From positions 1 through 31,105 of the IMG/VR virus record IMGVR_UViG_3300032294_000336: a stretch of DNA of 31,105 bases; one strand, given 5' to 3'. Positions 1-6,421 of this stretch are shown here, in pieces. Origin of the DNA: a virus. The notes under the pieces were generated by a model. It saw only the letters and a program-made list of their open reading frames with translations, did not search any database and was not told where the DNA came from. The first letter of the stretch is position 1. Every line of letters begins with the position of its first letter. Position numbers and translations under genes: made by a program.

Positions 1-881
1 AGGCATGGCTTGTGTTCTGCACAGGCGTGCAGCACGCACAGCACGTTGCCGATGCCATGCAGGCGCACGGCATCCCCGCAGCCTGCGTGACTGGCGACAC
101 GCCGAAAGCCAAACGCGAGGAGATCCTGGCCGACTTCAAGGCGGGAAAATTGCGTGCTCTGACCAACGCCAACGTGCTGACGACCGGGTTTGACCATCCG
201 GACATTGACCTGATCGCCATGCTGCGGCCGACCATGTCGCCCGGCCTGTACGTCCAGATGGCAGGCAGGGGGATGCGCGTAGCCCCTGGCAAGGCCGACT
301 GCTTGGTGCTCGACTTTGCCGGCGTGGTAGCCCGCCACGGACCGATCACGGCGGTGCAGCCCCCGAGCCGACAGGGCAAGGGCGAAGGTGATCCGCCGGT
401 CAAGATATGCCCCGAGTGCCATGAGCTGGTGGCCATCTCGGCCAAGGCGTGTTCCGCCTGCGGGTTCGTGTTCCCGCTGCCGCCGCCCAAGAAGCTGGAA
501 CTCCGGTCCGACGACATCCTTGGCCTGGAGGGGTCGGTTCTGGAAGTCGGATCGTGGAGGTGGCGCAAGCACATCAGCAAGGCCAGCGGGCTTGCCATGC
601 TGGCGGTGACGTACTACGGGCACGCTCTAAGCGATCCGTCCATCACCGAATACTTCCCCGTGCTGCATGAGGGCTACGCCGGCCAGAAGGCTCTAGCTGC
701 GGTCGCAAGCATCGCCAACGCATCGCAGGCCGATGGTGGCCTGTTCAGTCACCAGACACTAGAGGAGATCGCCTATGGTCTTTCGCAAGCCACCCCGCCG
801 TCGCGCATCGAGTACAAGCGAGACGGAAAGTTCCATCGAGTCATCCAACGAAGCTGGGCCAGAGTCGAGGCAGCGGCTTGA
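1..881 (+). CDS. SF2 (DEAD/DEAH-type) helicase, C-terminal part, 5' end outside window
   Basis: ATP-dependent DNA/RNA helicase of superfamily 2, probably used in phage DNA replication or recombination. Only the C-terminal RecA-like domain and a tail are present; the frame is open to the window edge (AWLVFCTGV precedes the first possible GTG at 12), so this is a partial gene. Motif IV-like VFCTGVQHA is followed by VTGDTP, motif V TTGFDHP (nt 180-200) and motif VI QMAGRGMR (nt 255-278) with its arginine finger. A CxxC...CxxC zinc ribbon follows (Cys codons at 408, 417, 450, 459), then about 140 residues without a recognised fold. The 3' end overlaps the VRR-NUC gene by 107 bases. The helicase assignment is firm; the substrate is unknown. 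Confidence 0.9.
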   Translation, partial: AWLVFCTGVQHAQHVADAMQAHGIPAACVTGDTPKAKREEILADFKAGKLRALTNANVLTTGFDHPDIDLIAMLRPTMSPGLYVQMAGRGMRVAPGKADCLVLDFAGVVARHGPITAVQPPSRQGKGEGDPPVKICPECHELVAISAKACSACGFVFPLPPPKKLELRSDDILGLEGSVLEVGSWRWRKHISKASGLAMLAVTYYGHALSDPSITEYFPVLHEGYAGQKALAAVASIANASQADGGLFSHQTLEEIAYGLSQATPPSRIEYKRDGKFHRVIQRSWARVEAAA

Positions 882-1221
882 GCGCGCCCGCTCCGAGCAC
901 CTAGAGCAGCGCGAGTTCGTCTCATGGTTTCGCAAGCGGTATGTGGGCGTGAGGATCATCGCCATCCCCAACGGCGGCATCAGGGGCGCAGCAGCGGGGG
1001 CAAGGCTCAAGGCCGAGGGCGTGTCTGCCGGCGTTCCAGATTTGTACATCCCGGCATGGAAGCTGTGGATTGAGATGAAGCGCGAGCGGGACTACAGCGT
1101 GTCGCGTGAGCAACGAGACTGGATTGACTACTTGCAGAGGATCGGAGATTGTGCGATTGTGTGTCGAGGGTTCAACGATGCACGCACACTAGTGCTTACA
1201 TGGAGAGGTGAAAGTGACTAA
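775..1221 (+). CDS. VRR-NUC domain nuclease
   Basis: Predicted PD-(D/E)XK-type nuclease of the VRR-NUC family (148 aa), a stand-alone form common in phages next to SF2 helicases and likely to act on branched or flapped DNA. The core reads AIPNGGIRG (res 63-71), EGVSAGVPDL (81-90, Asp89), IEMK (99-102, the ExK motif) and REQRDW (111-116, Gln113), the usual order of family motifs. The first 40 residues are Arg/Ser/Glu-rich and lie entirely within the overlap with the helicase. ATG 775 is chosen because GAGGAG lies about 8 bases upstream and there is no in-frame ATG or GTG before the nuclease core. It may form a functional pair with the helicase (inference from position). Confidence 0.88.
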   Translation: MVFRKPPRRRASSTSETESSIESSNEAGPESRQRLERARSEHLEQREFVSWFRKRYVGVRIIAIPNGGIRGAAAGARLKAEGVSAGVPDLYIPAWKLWIEMKRERDYSVSREQRDWIDYLQRIGDCAIVCRGFNDARTLVLTWRGESD

Positions 1222-1387
1222 AACCCGCAAAAACGAGTTCATGACGATCCGCCTGCCCGAGAGGGTGGCGGCAACGATCCGGGCAATGGCCGACGCTGAG
1301 AAGCGCAGCTATGCCAACCAAGTGTGGCACCTGATCGAAGTCGGTCTCAAGGCTGAGCAGGAGAAGGTCAATGCTAAGCGTGCTTAA
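1214..1387 (+). CDS. Ribbon-helix-helix (Arc/CopG-like) small DNA-binding protein
   Basis: A 57-aa protein from a GTG start with GGAG 8 bases upstream. An extended strand FMTIRLPERV (res 9-18) is followed by two helices, AATIRAMADAEKRSY and ANQVWHLIEVGLKAE, which is the RHH pattern of Arc-type repressors that bind operator DNA as dimers through the strand. Basic residues before the strand (TKTRKN) fit DNA contact. It overlaps the VRR-NUC stop by 8 bases and the next gene's start by 17, so translation is coupled. Likely a phage transcriptional regulator; its operator cannot be identified here. Confidence 0.72.
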   Translation: MTKTRKNEFMTIRLPERVAATIRAMADAEKRSYANQVWHLIEVGLKAEQEKVNAKRA

Positions 1388-1586
1388 CATCTTCCAGCGC
1401 AAGTCGCCCCGCGACATTGCCCAGGCGGAACTGGAAGAGGCCGTGCGCCAACTGCTGCTTGCCCAATCGGGCCAGGAGTACGCAGCGCGGATGGTCCAGT
1501 ACCACCAGGATCGCATCAAGAGACTCAAGGCGTATGTCGAGGCGAGCGCCCATGAAGGGGCGCAACGCGAAGGGGCGCAAGCATGA
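1371..1586 (+). CDS. Small helical phage protein of unknown function
   Basis: A 71-aa charged, almost wholly alpha-helical protein. Residues 14-60 (AQAELEEAVRQLLLAQSG, then a YAARMVQYHQDRIKRL stretch) show spaced Leu/Ile/Ala and look like a short coiled coil. Similar small helical proteins occur in early operons of many phages of proteobacteria, without assigned function. It overlaps the RHH gene by 17 bases, and its TGA overlaps the next ATG (ATGA). Confidence 0.65.
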   Translation: MLSVLNIFQRKSPRDIAQAELEEAVRQLLLAQSGQEYAARMVQYHQDRIKRLKAYVEASAHEGAQREGAQA

Positions 1587-1753
1587 GCAGCGATTCCTGG
1601 GCGCTCGTGGCCTTTTTGTGGGTCGTGGCCTCGTGGCTCACGCATGTGGTCACTTGCCTGTCGGAAGCCTCGTGGGGCTTCCTGATCGCTGGTGCTTTGT
1701 TCTTCCCGGTCGCTGTGATCCACGGCACGGGTGTTTGGCTGGGGGTGTGGTGA
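1583..1753 (+). CDS. Small membrane protein, two predicted TM segments
   Basis: A 56-aa hydrophobic protein rich in Trp and Val. Residues 5-24 (WALVAFLWVVASWLTHVV region) and 31-54 (WGFLIAGALFFPVAVI region) are long enough to cross the membrane, so an inner-membrane hairpin is likely. Start and stop are both ATGA/TGATG overlaps with neighbours, which supports it as a real gene although it is too short for most ORF lists. No family recognised. Confidence 0.6.
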   Translation: MSSDSWALVAFLWVVASWLTHVVTCLSEASWGFLIAGALFFPVAVIHGTGVWLGVW

Positions 1754-2034
1754 TGACTGACAAGCTACTGATCGACCGCGCAACGATTGCGCAGGCGCTG
1801 GAGTTTCTTGAAGCTGGCAACTTCGTGTACCCAACACAGTTGGCCACCGCCCTCCGCGCCGCGCTGGCAGAGCCTGACATTGACCCTGTGGATGAATATC
1901 GCAAGGGCTTCATTGCTGGTCAGATTGACATGCGCGACCGCCCAGCAGAGCCGGAGACGCCGTGCCGTCGCGCCATCTGTCAACGCGGCCCCGACGGGTA
2001 CTGTGCGCCTTGTCACGAAAGGATGTACCCATGA
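1753..2034 (+). CDS. Small phage protein with Cys-rich C-terminus
   Basis: A 93-aa protein. The N-terminal two thirds is helical, with LLIDRATIAQALEFLE (res 5-20) and a DEYRKGFIAGQIDM segment (about 59-72). The last 25 residues hold CRRAICQR, then YCAPCH: four Cys and one His, able to bind one zinc. The start at 1753 is chosen because it shares its A with the preceding TGA; a longer reading of the same frame back to 1417 would overlap two other genes. Its stop overlaps the next ATG. Function unknown. Confidence 0.62.
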   Translation: MTDKLLIDRATIAQALEFLEAGNFVYPTQLATALRAALAEPDIDPVDEYRKGFIAGQIDMRDRPAEPETPCRRAICQRGPDGYCAPCHERMYP

Positions 2035-2759
2035 CTGACCTACGAACCGCCGCCCAGCAGGCGCTGGAGGCGTTGCTGAACTTTCCAGACGACATATCAG
2101 ACGAAATGTTTGAATCAATCCGCGCCCTCAAGGCCGCGCTGGAGCAGCGGGAGCCGCTGTCTGCCGACGCCTTGGCCCGCGCGCTGGTGACGTCGCGCAT
2201 CATCGACCCCGCTGCAATCGACGACCCGGATGGGTACGACGACGGCATGACGCTGGCGCGAGTGCTGGGGCTGCACCGCAGGCTGATCGGCTTGTACGGC
2301 GCCGCTCAAGCACGCGGCGGCGATCTAGAGGAGCCGGCGCCCCCTCCTGAGGCACGGACCGAGGCGGAGAGAGTAGCGTACGCCGCTGGCTGGTGGGCGG
2401 CGCTGGCGCGGCGAGCCAAGCCGGCGCTGGTAGAGCAGATGGCCGCGCTGGCGCATGAGCCGAGGCCACGCCACACCCCGGGGCCCTGGCAGTACCTCTT
2501 CGAGGGCGGCACCGTTGCCTTCATCGTCGAGGCCGACGGGACGACCGTCGCCAAGCTCGCGACCGCCGAGAACACCACAGCGCACTCGGCGCTGCCGGCC
2601 AATGTGCAGTTGATGACCGCTGCCCCGGATTTGCTGCAGGCATTGATCGGCATCGTCGGCCTGTGGGACCACCACGCCAGCGCGCACGGCGACGGCGTCA
2701 TCTCACCGTTGCACCGGGCGGCCCGCGCCGCGATCGACAAAGCGGAGGGCCGGCCATGA
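2031..2759 (+). CDS. Phage hypothetical protein with HTPGPW / NVQLMTAAPDLLQAL motifs
   Basis: A 242-aa protein of apparently modular make-up. The N-terminus (TDLRTAAQQALEALLNF) is a helical phage motif. A middle Ala/Glu-rich helical region (about res 55-140) includes AAGWWAALARRAKP. The C-terminal module starts at RHTPGPWQYL and ends with NVQLMTAAPDLLQALIGIVG; this pairing of HTPGPW with an AAP-[ED]LL-xAL helix recurs in a large group of phage early proteins of unknown function. ATG 2031 forms an ATGA overlap with the upstream stop. Fusion of separate small modules is an inference. Confidence 0.7.
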   Translation: MTDLRTAAQQALEALLNFPDDISDEMFESIRALKAALEQREPLSADALARALVTSRIIDPAAIDDPDGYDDGMTLARVLGLHRRLIGLYGAAQARGGDLEEPAPPPEARTEAERVAYAAGWWAALARRAKPALVEQMAALAHEPRPRHTPGPWQYLFEGGTVAFIVEADGTTVAKLATAENTTAHSALPANVQLMTAAPDLLQALIGIVGLWDHHASAHGDGVISPLHRAARAAIDKAEGRP

Positions 2760-3169
2760 GCACTGTGACGACTCGGGCGCAGCGGCGCGAACTGCAACGG
2801 AAAAACGCCAAGATGCCGGGCGAATTGCGGCTCATCCCACGCGAGGAGTGGCCAAACCCGCAAGGCCCGCAGCGGCGTGTCTGGCGCTCGCGTGACTACC
2901 TGGTTCAGGAATTTGACGCGCCCGCGCCAGCTTGCGTGAGGCTTACCGTGAACCGGACGACGCTGACCGGCGACCGCTGGAGCGACAACCTGACGTGGGA
3001 CGAGCTGCAGGACATCAAGGCGCAGTGCGGGTACCCAATGGCTGTTGCCGTGGAGCTGTATCCGCCGGCCGGTGATGTGGTGAACGTAGCCAACATGCGG
3101 CATCTGTGGGTGCTGCGCGAGCCGCCCGCGTTCATGTGGCGTCGAGGCCAAGCGGAAGGCACGCCATGA
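2756..3169 (+). CDS. Conserved phage protein, DUF7694-like
   Basis: A 137-aa protein. After a basic N-terminus (TRAQRRELQRKNAKMP) it reads WRSRDYLVQEF, RLTVNRTTLTGDRW, LTWDELQDIKAQCGY, AVAVELYPP and NVANMRHLWVL, a series I associate with a conserved phage family (DUF7694) of unknown function. It looks like a small alpha/beta domain. The start at 2756 makes an ATGA overlap; an upstream in-frame ATG at 2663 is rejected because it lies within the previous gene. The family name is from memory and should be treated as tentative. Confidence 0.65.
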   Translation: MSTVTTRAQRRELQRKNAKMPGELRLIPREEWPNPQGPQRRVWRSRDYLVQEFDAPAPACVRLTVNRTTLTGDRWSDNLTWDELQDIKAQCGYPMAVAVELYPPAGDVVNVANMRHLWVLREPPAFMWRRGQAEGTP

Positions 3170-3657
3170 CCCCGCTTTACATCTTCGACCTGGACGGCAC
3201 GCTGGCGCTCACCGAGCACCGCCAGCACCTTCTGGACAACAAGGAAGACCCAGACCGCTGGCGCAAGTTCTTCGCTGCGTGCGTGGACGACCAGCCGAAC
3301 GTGCCGGTAATTCGCACCTTGCAATCCCTGCGCAAAGCCGGAGCCGAATGCTGGATCTGGTCAGGGCGCAGCGATGAGGTCAAGACTCAGACAGTCGAGT
3401 GGCTCTGCAAACACGGCTGCTTTGGAAAGCCAAACGGCTTTCTGCCCGCGTGGCCTTTTGGCGCACCGGAACGTTTTCGCATGCGCGCCGCCGGAGACTA
3501 CACGCCAGACGAGGATCTCAAGCGGCAGTGGCTGCACGATCTCGAGCAGCCGGAGTTTGCTCGCCTGACTGCCGTCTTCGACGACCGCGACAAAGTGGTG
3601 GCCATGTGGCGAGCAGCCGGCGTGCCTTGCTTCCAGGTCGCAAAGGGGGCGTTCTGA
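3166..3657 (+). CDS. HAD-family phosphatase resembling the polynucleotide kinase 3'-phosphatase domain
   Basis: A 163-aa HAD hydrolase, probably a 3'-phosphatase acting on nucleic-acid ends or nucleotides. HAD motif I FDLDGTLA (Asp8 nucleophile, Asp10), motif II Ser66 in WSGRSD, a motif III Lys near 119 (DEDLKRQW) and motif IV FDDRDKVVAMWR (Asp139/Asp140) are all present. The ending VAMWRAAGVPCFQVAKG closely follows the T4 PseT phosphatase C-terminus (VVEMWRRIGVECWQV). There is no P-loop kinase domain here and no ligase in the window. It overlaps both neighbours by 3-4 bases. The HAD fold is near certain; the nucleic-acid substrate is inferred. Confidence 0.85.
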   Translation: MTPLYIFDLDGTLALTEHRQHLLDNKEDPDRWRKFFAACVDDQPNVPVIRTLQSLRKAGAECWIWSGRSDEVKTQTVEWLCKHGCFGKPNGFLPAWPFGAPERFRMRAAGDYTPDEDLKRQWLHDLEQPEFARLTAVFDDRDKVVAMWRAAGVPCFQVAKGAF

Positions 3658-4055
3658 TGTGCATGGTCGACGACGCCGACGGCACCGTCACCGGCCTCGG
3701 GCCGGGGCGGTATGTGACCGCCCGCCGCGAGCACAAGTGCGCGGAGTGCGCGCGCCGCATCGGCACGGGAGAGCGGTATCTCCGCGAAACCTACGTCTGG
3801 GATGGCCGCATCACCGTGCACAAGACCTGCGGGCACTGCATGGTGGTTCGCCAGTGGCTGAGCGACGAGTGCGGCGGCTGGTGCTACGGCAGCGTCGAGG
3901 AGGATGCGTGCGACCACTCCAGCGGCTACGGCATGGACCTCGCACGGGCCGTGATCGGGATGCGCTGGCGGTGGCGCGGGCCGTCGGGGCGGCTGCTGCC
4001 GGTGCCGAAGCCGATCAAGACGGGCGACGAACTGCGCGCGCGGGGGGCGGCATGA
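3657..4055 (+). CDS. Phage protein with two CxxC pairs (putative zinc-binding)
   Basis: A 132-aa protein. HKCAECARRIGTGERYLRE is followed about 20 residues later by HKTCGHC, so two CxxC knuckles flank a GERYLRETYVWDG beta segment, the look of a treble-clef or zinc-ribbon domain. Further Cys/His lie in ECGGWCYG and CDHSSGYG. The C-terminus is Arg/Trp/Pro-rich. ATG 3657 overlaps the previous TGA; a second in-frame ATG sits two codons later. No named family recognised; nucleic-acid binding is only a guess. Confidence 0.62.
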   Translation: MCMVDDADGTVTGLGPGRYVTARREHKCAECARRIGTGERYLRETYVWDGRITVHKTCGHCMVVRQWLSDECGGWCYGSVEEDACDHSSGYGMDLARAVIGMRWRWRGPSGRLLPVPKPIKTGDELRARGAA

Positions 4056-4309
4056 CCCAAACCACCATGACCGGCGACGACTGGCTGTCGGACCGCGAGC
4101 GGTCCCGACGGAAAGCCGCCGACGCCAGGCTGGCCAAGGCCGAAAAACGCGCCGCCGCGGCGCTAACTGCTGCAGCAGACGCGCTCGACGACTGGATCCG
4201 CGCGCACTGCGACGTGCATGACGACCGCATGGGCGCAGCCGACGGGCGCCGCAGGCTGTCGGCCGACTGCCGGGAACTGGCCGGCTGGATCGAGGCTCGG
4301 CATCTATGA
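4052..4309 (+). CDS. Small helical phage protein
   Basis: An 85-aa protein, highly helical and charged. Residues 10-50 are Arg/Lys/Ala-rich with the run AKAEKRAAAALTAAADALDD, a probable coiled coil, followed by DWIRAHCDVHDDRMGAAD and a C-terminal RRRLSADCRELAGWIEARHL. It sits between ATGA overlaps on both sides (4052 and 4306). No function can be assigned. Confidence 0.55.
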   Translation: MTQTTMTGDDWLSDRERSRRKAADARLAKAEKRAAAALTAAADALDDWIRAHCDVHDDRMGAADGRRRLSADCRELAGWIEARHL

Positions 4310-4485
4310 CGCGCAGCCCAGTCGGTTTCGGACTTGCACACGTCAAACGAGAGGGCGACATCGTGGACCCCGAGTCGCTGACATGGGAGTGCGACGTCAA
4401 GACCTGCGAACACTGCCGAGCTTTCTACACGACATGGAAACAGAAGTACAAAGAACAAGAGGAGAGAAGGAATGAGCCGCGATGA
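4306..4485 (+). CDS. Short Cys-containing phage protein
   Basis: A 59-aa protein starting at the ATGA overlap with the previous gene. The centre reads LTWECDVKTCEHCRAFY, giving three Cys in a CxxxxCxxC pattern, followed by a basic/acidic helix YTTWKQKYKEQEERRNE. The last 14 bases overlap the next gene, whose Shine-Dalgarno (GAGGAG) is encoded in this tail. Probably real from position and spacing; function unknown. Confidence 0.55.
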   Translation: MTRSPVGFGLAHVKREGDIVDPESLTWECDVKTCEHCRAFYTTWKQKYKEQEERRNEPR

Positions 4486-4900
4486 CATCATCCGCGTGGC
4501 GCGGGAGGCTGGGTTTAAAATGACCCCCTACCGCTGGCTCGACCGCCGCATCGCAGCGCCGGGTCCGTACCTGACCTTGTGCTTGTCTGAGCAGGAATTC
4601 CATCACGCGCTACACAAACTCAAGGTGCACGCTCGGCCTAACTTCGTGAACCCGGGCGCGGACGCCACCACGCATCACATGACCAACGGCGGCGCGTCAA
4701 CGTGCATCGTCTGCCTGAAAGGCTATGAGGGTCGCAACCCCACTGAGGTCGCCGGGATGTTGGTGCATGAGGCCGTTCACATCTGGCAGGAATATTGCAA
4801 CATGATTGGCGAACGGAACCCCGGCACCGAGCAGGAAGCCTACGCTGTGCAGACCATCGCACAGGAGTTGATGGCCGAGTTCGCAAGGAGGATGAAATGA
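4472..4900 (+). CDS. Phage zincin-like protein with HEAVH motif
   Basis: A 142-aa protein. The C-terminal half carries MLVHEAVHIWQEY (HEXXH at res 99-103) and, about 18 residues on, a GTEQEAYAVQTIAQEL helix with Glu120/Glu122. HEXXH plus a downstream Glu helix is the zinc site of gluzincin-type metallopeptidases. Two further His pairs (FHH, THHM) lie earlier. Related proteins recur in phage early operons and have not been shown to be peptidases, as far as I know. A strong RBS (GAGGAGAGAAGGA) precedes ATG 4472. Catalysis is inferred from the motif only. Confidence 0.66.
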   Translation: MSRDDIIRVAREAGFKMTPYRWLDRRIAAPGPYLTLCLSEQEFHHALHKLKVHARPNFVNPGADATTHHMTNGGASTCIVCLKGYEGRNPTEVAGMLVHEAVHIWQEYCNMIGERNPGTEQEAYAVQTIAQELMAEFARRMK

Positions 4901-5103
4901 CCACCAAATCCGACCGCAACCTGCACACCTGCAACTACCACTGCACCCGACCCGAGTGCATCCTCGCCCAGCGCAACGAACTGCGCGACCGGCTGGCCCG
5001 GCAAAAGCCGCGCATCTGGGTCTACCGAGACAACCCCGGCATCACCACCGACCGCGAGCCGGGTAACAAAGACCTGTGGGAACCGTTGGGGAATATCGTA
5101 TGA
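4897..5103 (+). CDS. Small phage protein with Cys/His-rich N-terminus
   Basis: A 68-aa protein. The N-terminus reads NLHTCNYHCTRPECILAQRN, with three Cys and two His, then a helix (ELRDRLARQKPR) and a YRDNPGITTDRE segment. The combination of a Cys/His cluster and a short amphipathic helix recurs in small phage proteins with no known role. ATG 4897 forms an ATGA overlap with the zincin-like gene and the stop overlaps the next start. Confidence 0.58.
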   Translation: MTTKSDRNLHTCNYHCTRPECILAQRNELRDRLARQKPRIWVYRDNPGITTDREPGNKDLWEPLGNIV

Positions 5104-5453
5104 CCCGCCGCGTCGTAGTCAAAATCAACGCCATGAGCTACGCCAAACTCGTTGCCGCGCTCATCCAATGCCCGGCGACTGTGCAGGAACTGGCCGAGGA
5201 AACGGGCCTGCATCACCTGACCGTTTCGATCCATGTGCGTGCTTTGTACAAAGAGGGGGTCGTCAGGATCGGCGGCTGGGACCACGATTCAATGGGACGC
5301 CAGCAGATCAAAGTTTGGGCGTGGGGCAAGGGGGAGGATGCACCGAAGCGCGCGCCGCGAACGAATGCAGAAGCAAACCGCCGCCGCCGTGCGAGACTCA
5401 AACAACGGGAAATGGTGCGGCGTATGGCAGGGCAACTCAAGGAGGCAGCATGA
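5100..5453 (+). CDS. Winged helix-turn-helix DNA-binding protein
   Basis: A 117-aa protein. Helix 1 YAKLVAALIQC leads to a helix-turn-helix (TVQELAEETGLHHLTVSIHV, res 27-46, and ALYKEG) and a wing with beta strands VVRIGGWDHD and QQIKVWAWGKG. This is the MarR/ArsR-like wHTH layout seen in many phage early regulators. The last 35 residues are strongly basic (NRRRRARLKQRE), which would add DNA affinity. ATG 5100 shares bases with the previous TGA; ATG 5133 (MSYAK) is a possible alternative start. Likely a phage transcription regulator; target unknown. Confidence 0.7.
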   Translation: MTRRVVVKINAMSYAKLVAALIQCPATVQELAEETGLHHLTVSIHVRALYKEGVVRIGGWDHDSMGRQQIKVWAWGKGEDAPKRAPRTNAEANRRRRARLKQREMVRRMAGQLKEAA

Positions 5454-5647
5454 CCCGCGTAGAGCTTGACTTCTATGACGCTAGAGTCTTGCGTGGCGAA
5501 GCGGGGGTGCAGTTCTGGGTCCGCCAAAAACTGCGCGAGGCAGGTATTCCGCTTGGCCTGTGGGGTACAAACACGGTGGAACGCGGGGTTTTGACGTGGT
5601 GGGACGAGCCCGAGCACCGTGTTTTTGTATGGAAGGAGGCAGCATGA
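5450..5647 (+). CDS. Small phage protein of unknown function
   Basis: A 65-aa protein with GGAGG placed about 5 bases before ATG 5450 and an ATGA overlap on each side. The sequence alternates short strands and one helix: RVELDFYDARVL, FWVRQKLREAG, GVLTWWDEPEH, RVFVWKEAA, consistent with a small alpha/beta fold. No family recognised. Confidence 0.55.
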   Translation: MTRVELDFYDARVLRGEAGVQFWVRQKLREAGIPLGLWGTNTVERGVLTWWDEPEHRVFVWKEAA

Positions 5648-5907
5648 CTGACGACACAGGCGGGCCGGCGTTTCCGCCTCAGCATGACCCAGCAACGCAC
5701 CCAAGCGGCATGACCCTGCGCGATTACTTTGCGGCCCGCGCATCTGAGGAAGACATTCAGCGGCACCTCTTCACAGGACGCATTGTTGAGGTTGTAGTCG
5801 AACGCACAAACGGACGAAAGGAAATTGACAAGCAGCCCGAGTTCCAAACACGCGAGCAAGCGCGGTACGCGTTCGCCGACGCCATGCTGGCAGCGAGGAA
5901 GCAATGA
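5644..5907 (+). CDS. Small phage protein with GMTLRDYFAA motif
   Basis: An 87-aa protein. GPAFPPQHDP and GMTLRDYFAARASEEDIQ at the N-terminus, then EQARYAFADAMLAARKQ at the C-terminus, match a very widespread phage early-protein pattern (GMTLRDYFA ... YAxADAML). Between them is a beta-strand insert (IVEVVVERTNGRKEIDKQPE). The family is common in phages and prophages of proteobacteria; its function has not been established to my knowledge. GGAGG precedes ATG 5644. Confidence 0.68.
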   Translation: MTDDTGGPAFPPQHDPATHPSGMTLRDYFAARASEEDIQRHLFTGRIVEVVVERTNGRKEIDKQPEFQTREQARYAFADAMLAARKQ

Positions 5908-6128
5908 AACTCACGAAATGGATTCCCGGCAATGTCAAGCCCGTGCGGGTGGGGGTGTACCAGCGGGAGTACGACAACGGTGGGATGCTGCGCCCCATAT
6001 GGTACTGCTACTGGAACGGAGATTTTTGGTGTTTGTACGGCGAGACGCCAGAAGACGCCGACCTGTGTCGCAGTTTAAACAGCACCGCACAAACTCTCCG
6101 GTGGCGCGGGCTAGCGGAGAAACCATGA
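5904..6128 (+). CDS. Small Trp/Tyr-rich phage protein
   Basis: A 74-aa protein. KWIPGNVKPVRVGVYQREY, IWYCYWNGDFWCLYG and LRWRGLAEKP form a pattern of short beta strands that recurs in phage proteins described only as hypothetical. Many aromatic residues suggest a small beta-barrel or SH3-like fold. ATGA overlaps on both sides place it firmly in the operon. Confidence 0.65.
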   Translation: MKLTKWIPGNVKPVRVGVYQREYDNGGMLRPIWYCYWNGDFWCLYGETPEDADLCRSLNSTAQTLRWRGLAEKP

Positions 6129-6307
6129 GCGCTTGCATTCGCTGCCGCGAGTTCAACAGCAAGGTTCTGGACACTCGCAAACGACTGGCCGATGGCTGGG
6201 TGCATCGGCAGCGCTTGTGCCTCTCATGCGGTGAGCGATGGGAAACGGTCGAGGTGCCGGCTGATGACGTCCGACAAGGAAGCGACAATGAAACGCCGAC
6301 TCCCTGA
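6125..6307 (+). CDS. NrdR-like zinc ribbon protein
   Basis: A 60-aa protein that matches the N-terminal zinc ribbon of the NrdR repressor: CIRCREFNSKVLDTR, then HRQRLCLSCGERWETVEV. Four Cys (CxxC ... CxxC), the V-x-D-[ST]-R segment and the [RK]RxxC..CG.R..T.E ending are all present, while the ATP-cone domain of bacterial NrdR is absent. It probably binds nucleic acid; phages often carry such stand-alone ribbons. The last 12 residues (GSDNETPTP region) overlap the start of the next gene. Confidence 0.7.
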   Translation: MSACIRCREFNSKVLDTRKRLADGWVHRQRLCLSCGERWETVEVPADDVRQGSDNETPTP

Positions 6308-6419
6308 AGAAGCTCTCCCCGTCCTGCTGTTCACCGGGCTAGCCCTGGCCAGCATCGTCGGCCTGACGCTCGGGCTTATCGCCGCGATTGCGGTGACGAT
6401 TTTCAGGTGGTTGACGTGA
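6288..6419 (+). CDS. Small single-pass membrane protein
   Basis: A 43-aa protein: a basic start (MKRRLPEE) and one or two hydrophobic stretches from about res 9 to 40 (LPVLLFTGLALASIVGLTLG, then LIAAIAVTIF), so a membrane protein with a positively charged cytoplasmic end. AAGGA lies 8-9 bases before ATG 6288; an in-frame ATG at 6264 would add 8 residues. It is the last gene of the plus-strand operon, ending 2 bases from the stop of the convergent late operon. Confidence 0.5.
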   Translation: MKRRLPEEALPVLLFTGLALASIVGLTLGLIAAIAVTIFRWLT

Positions 6420-6421
6420 GA

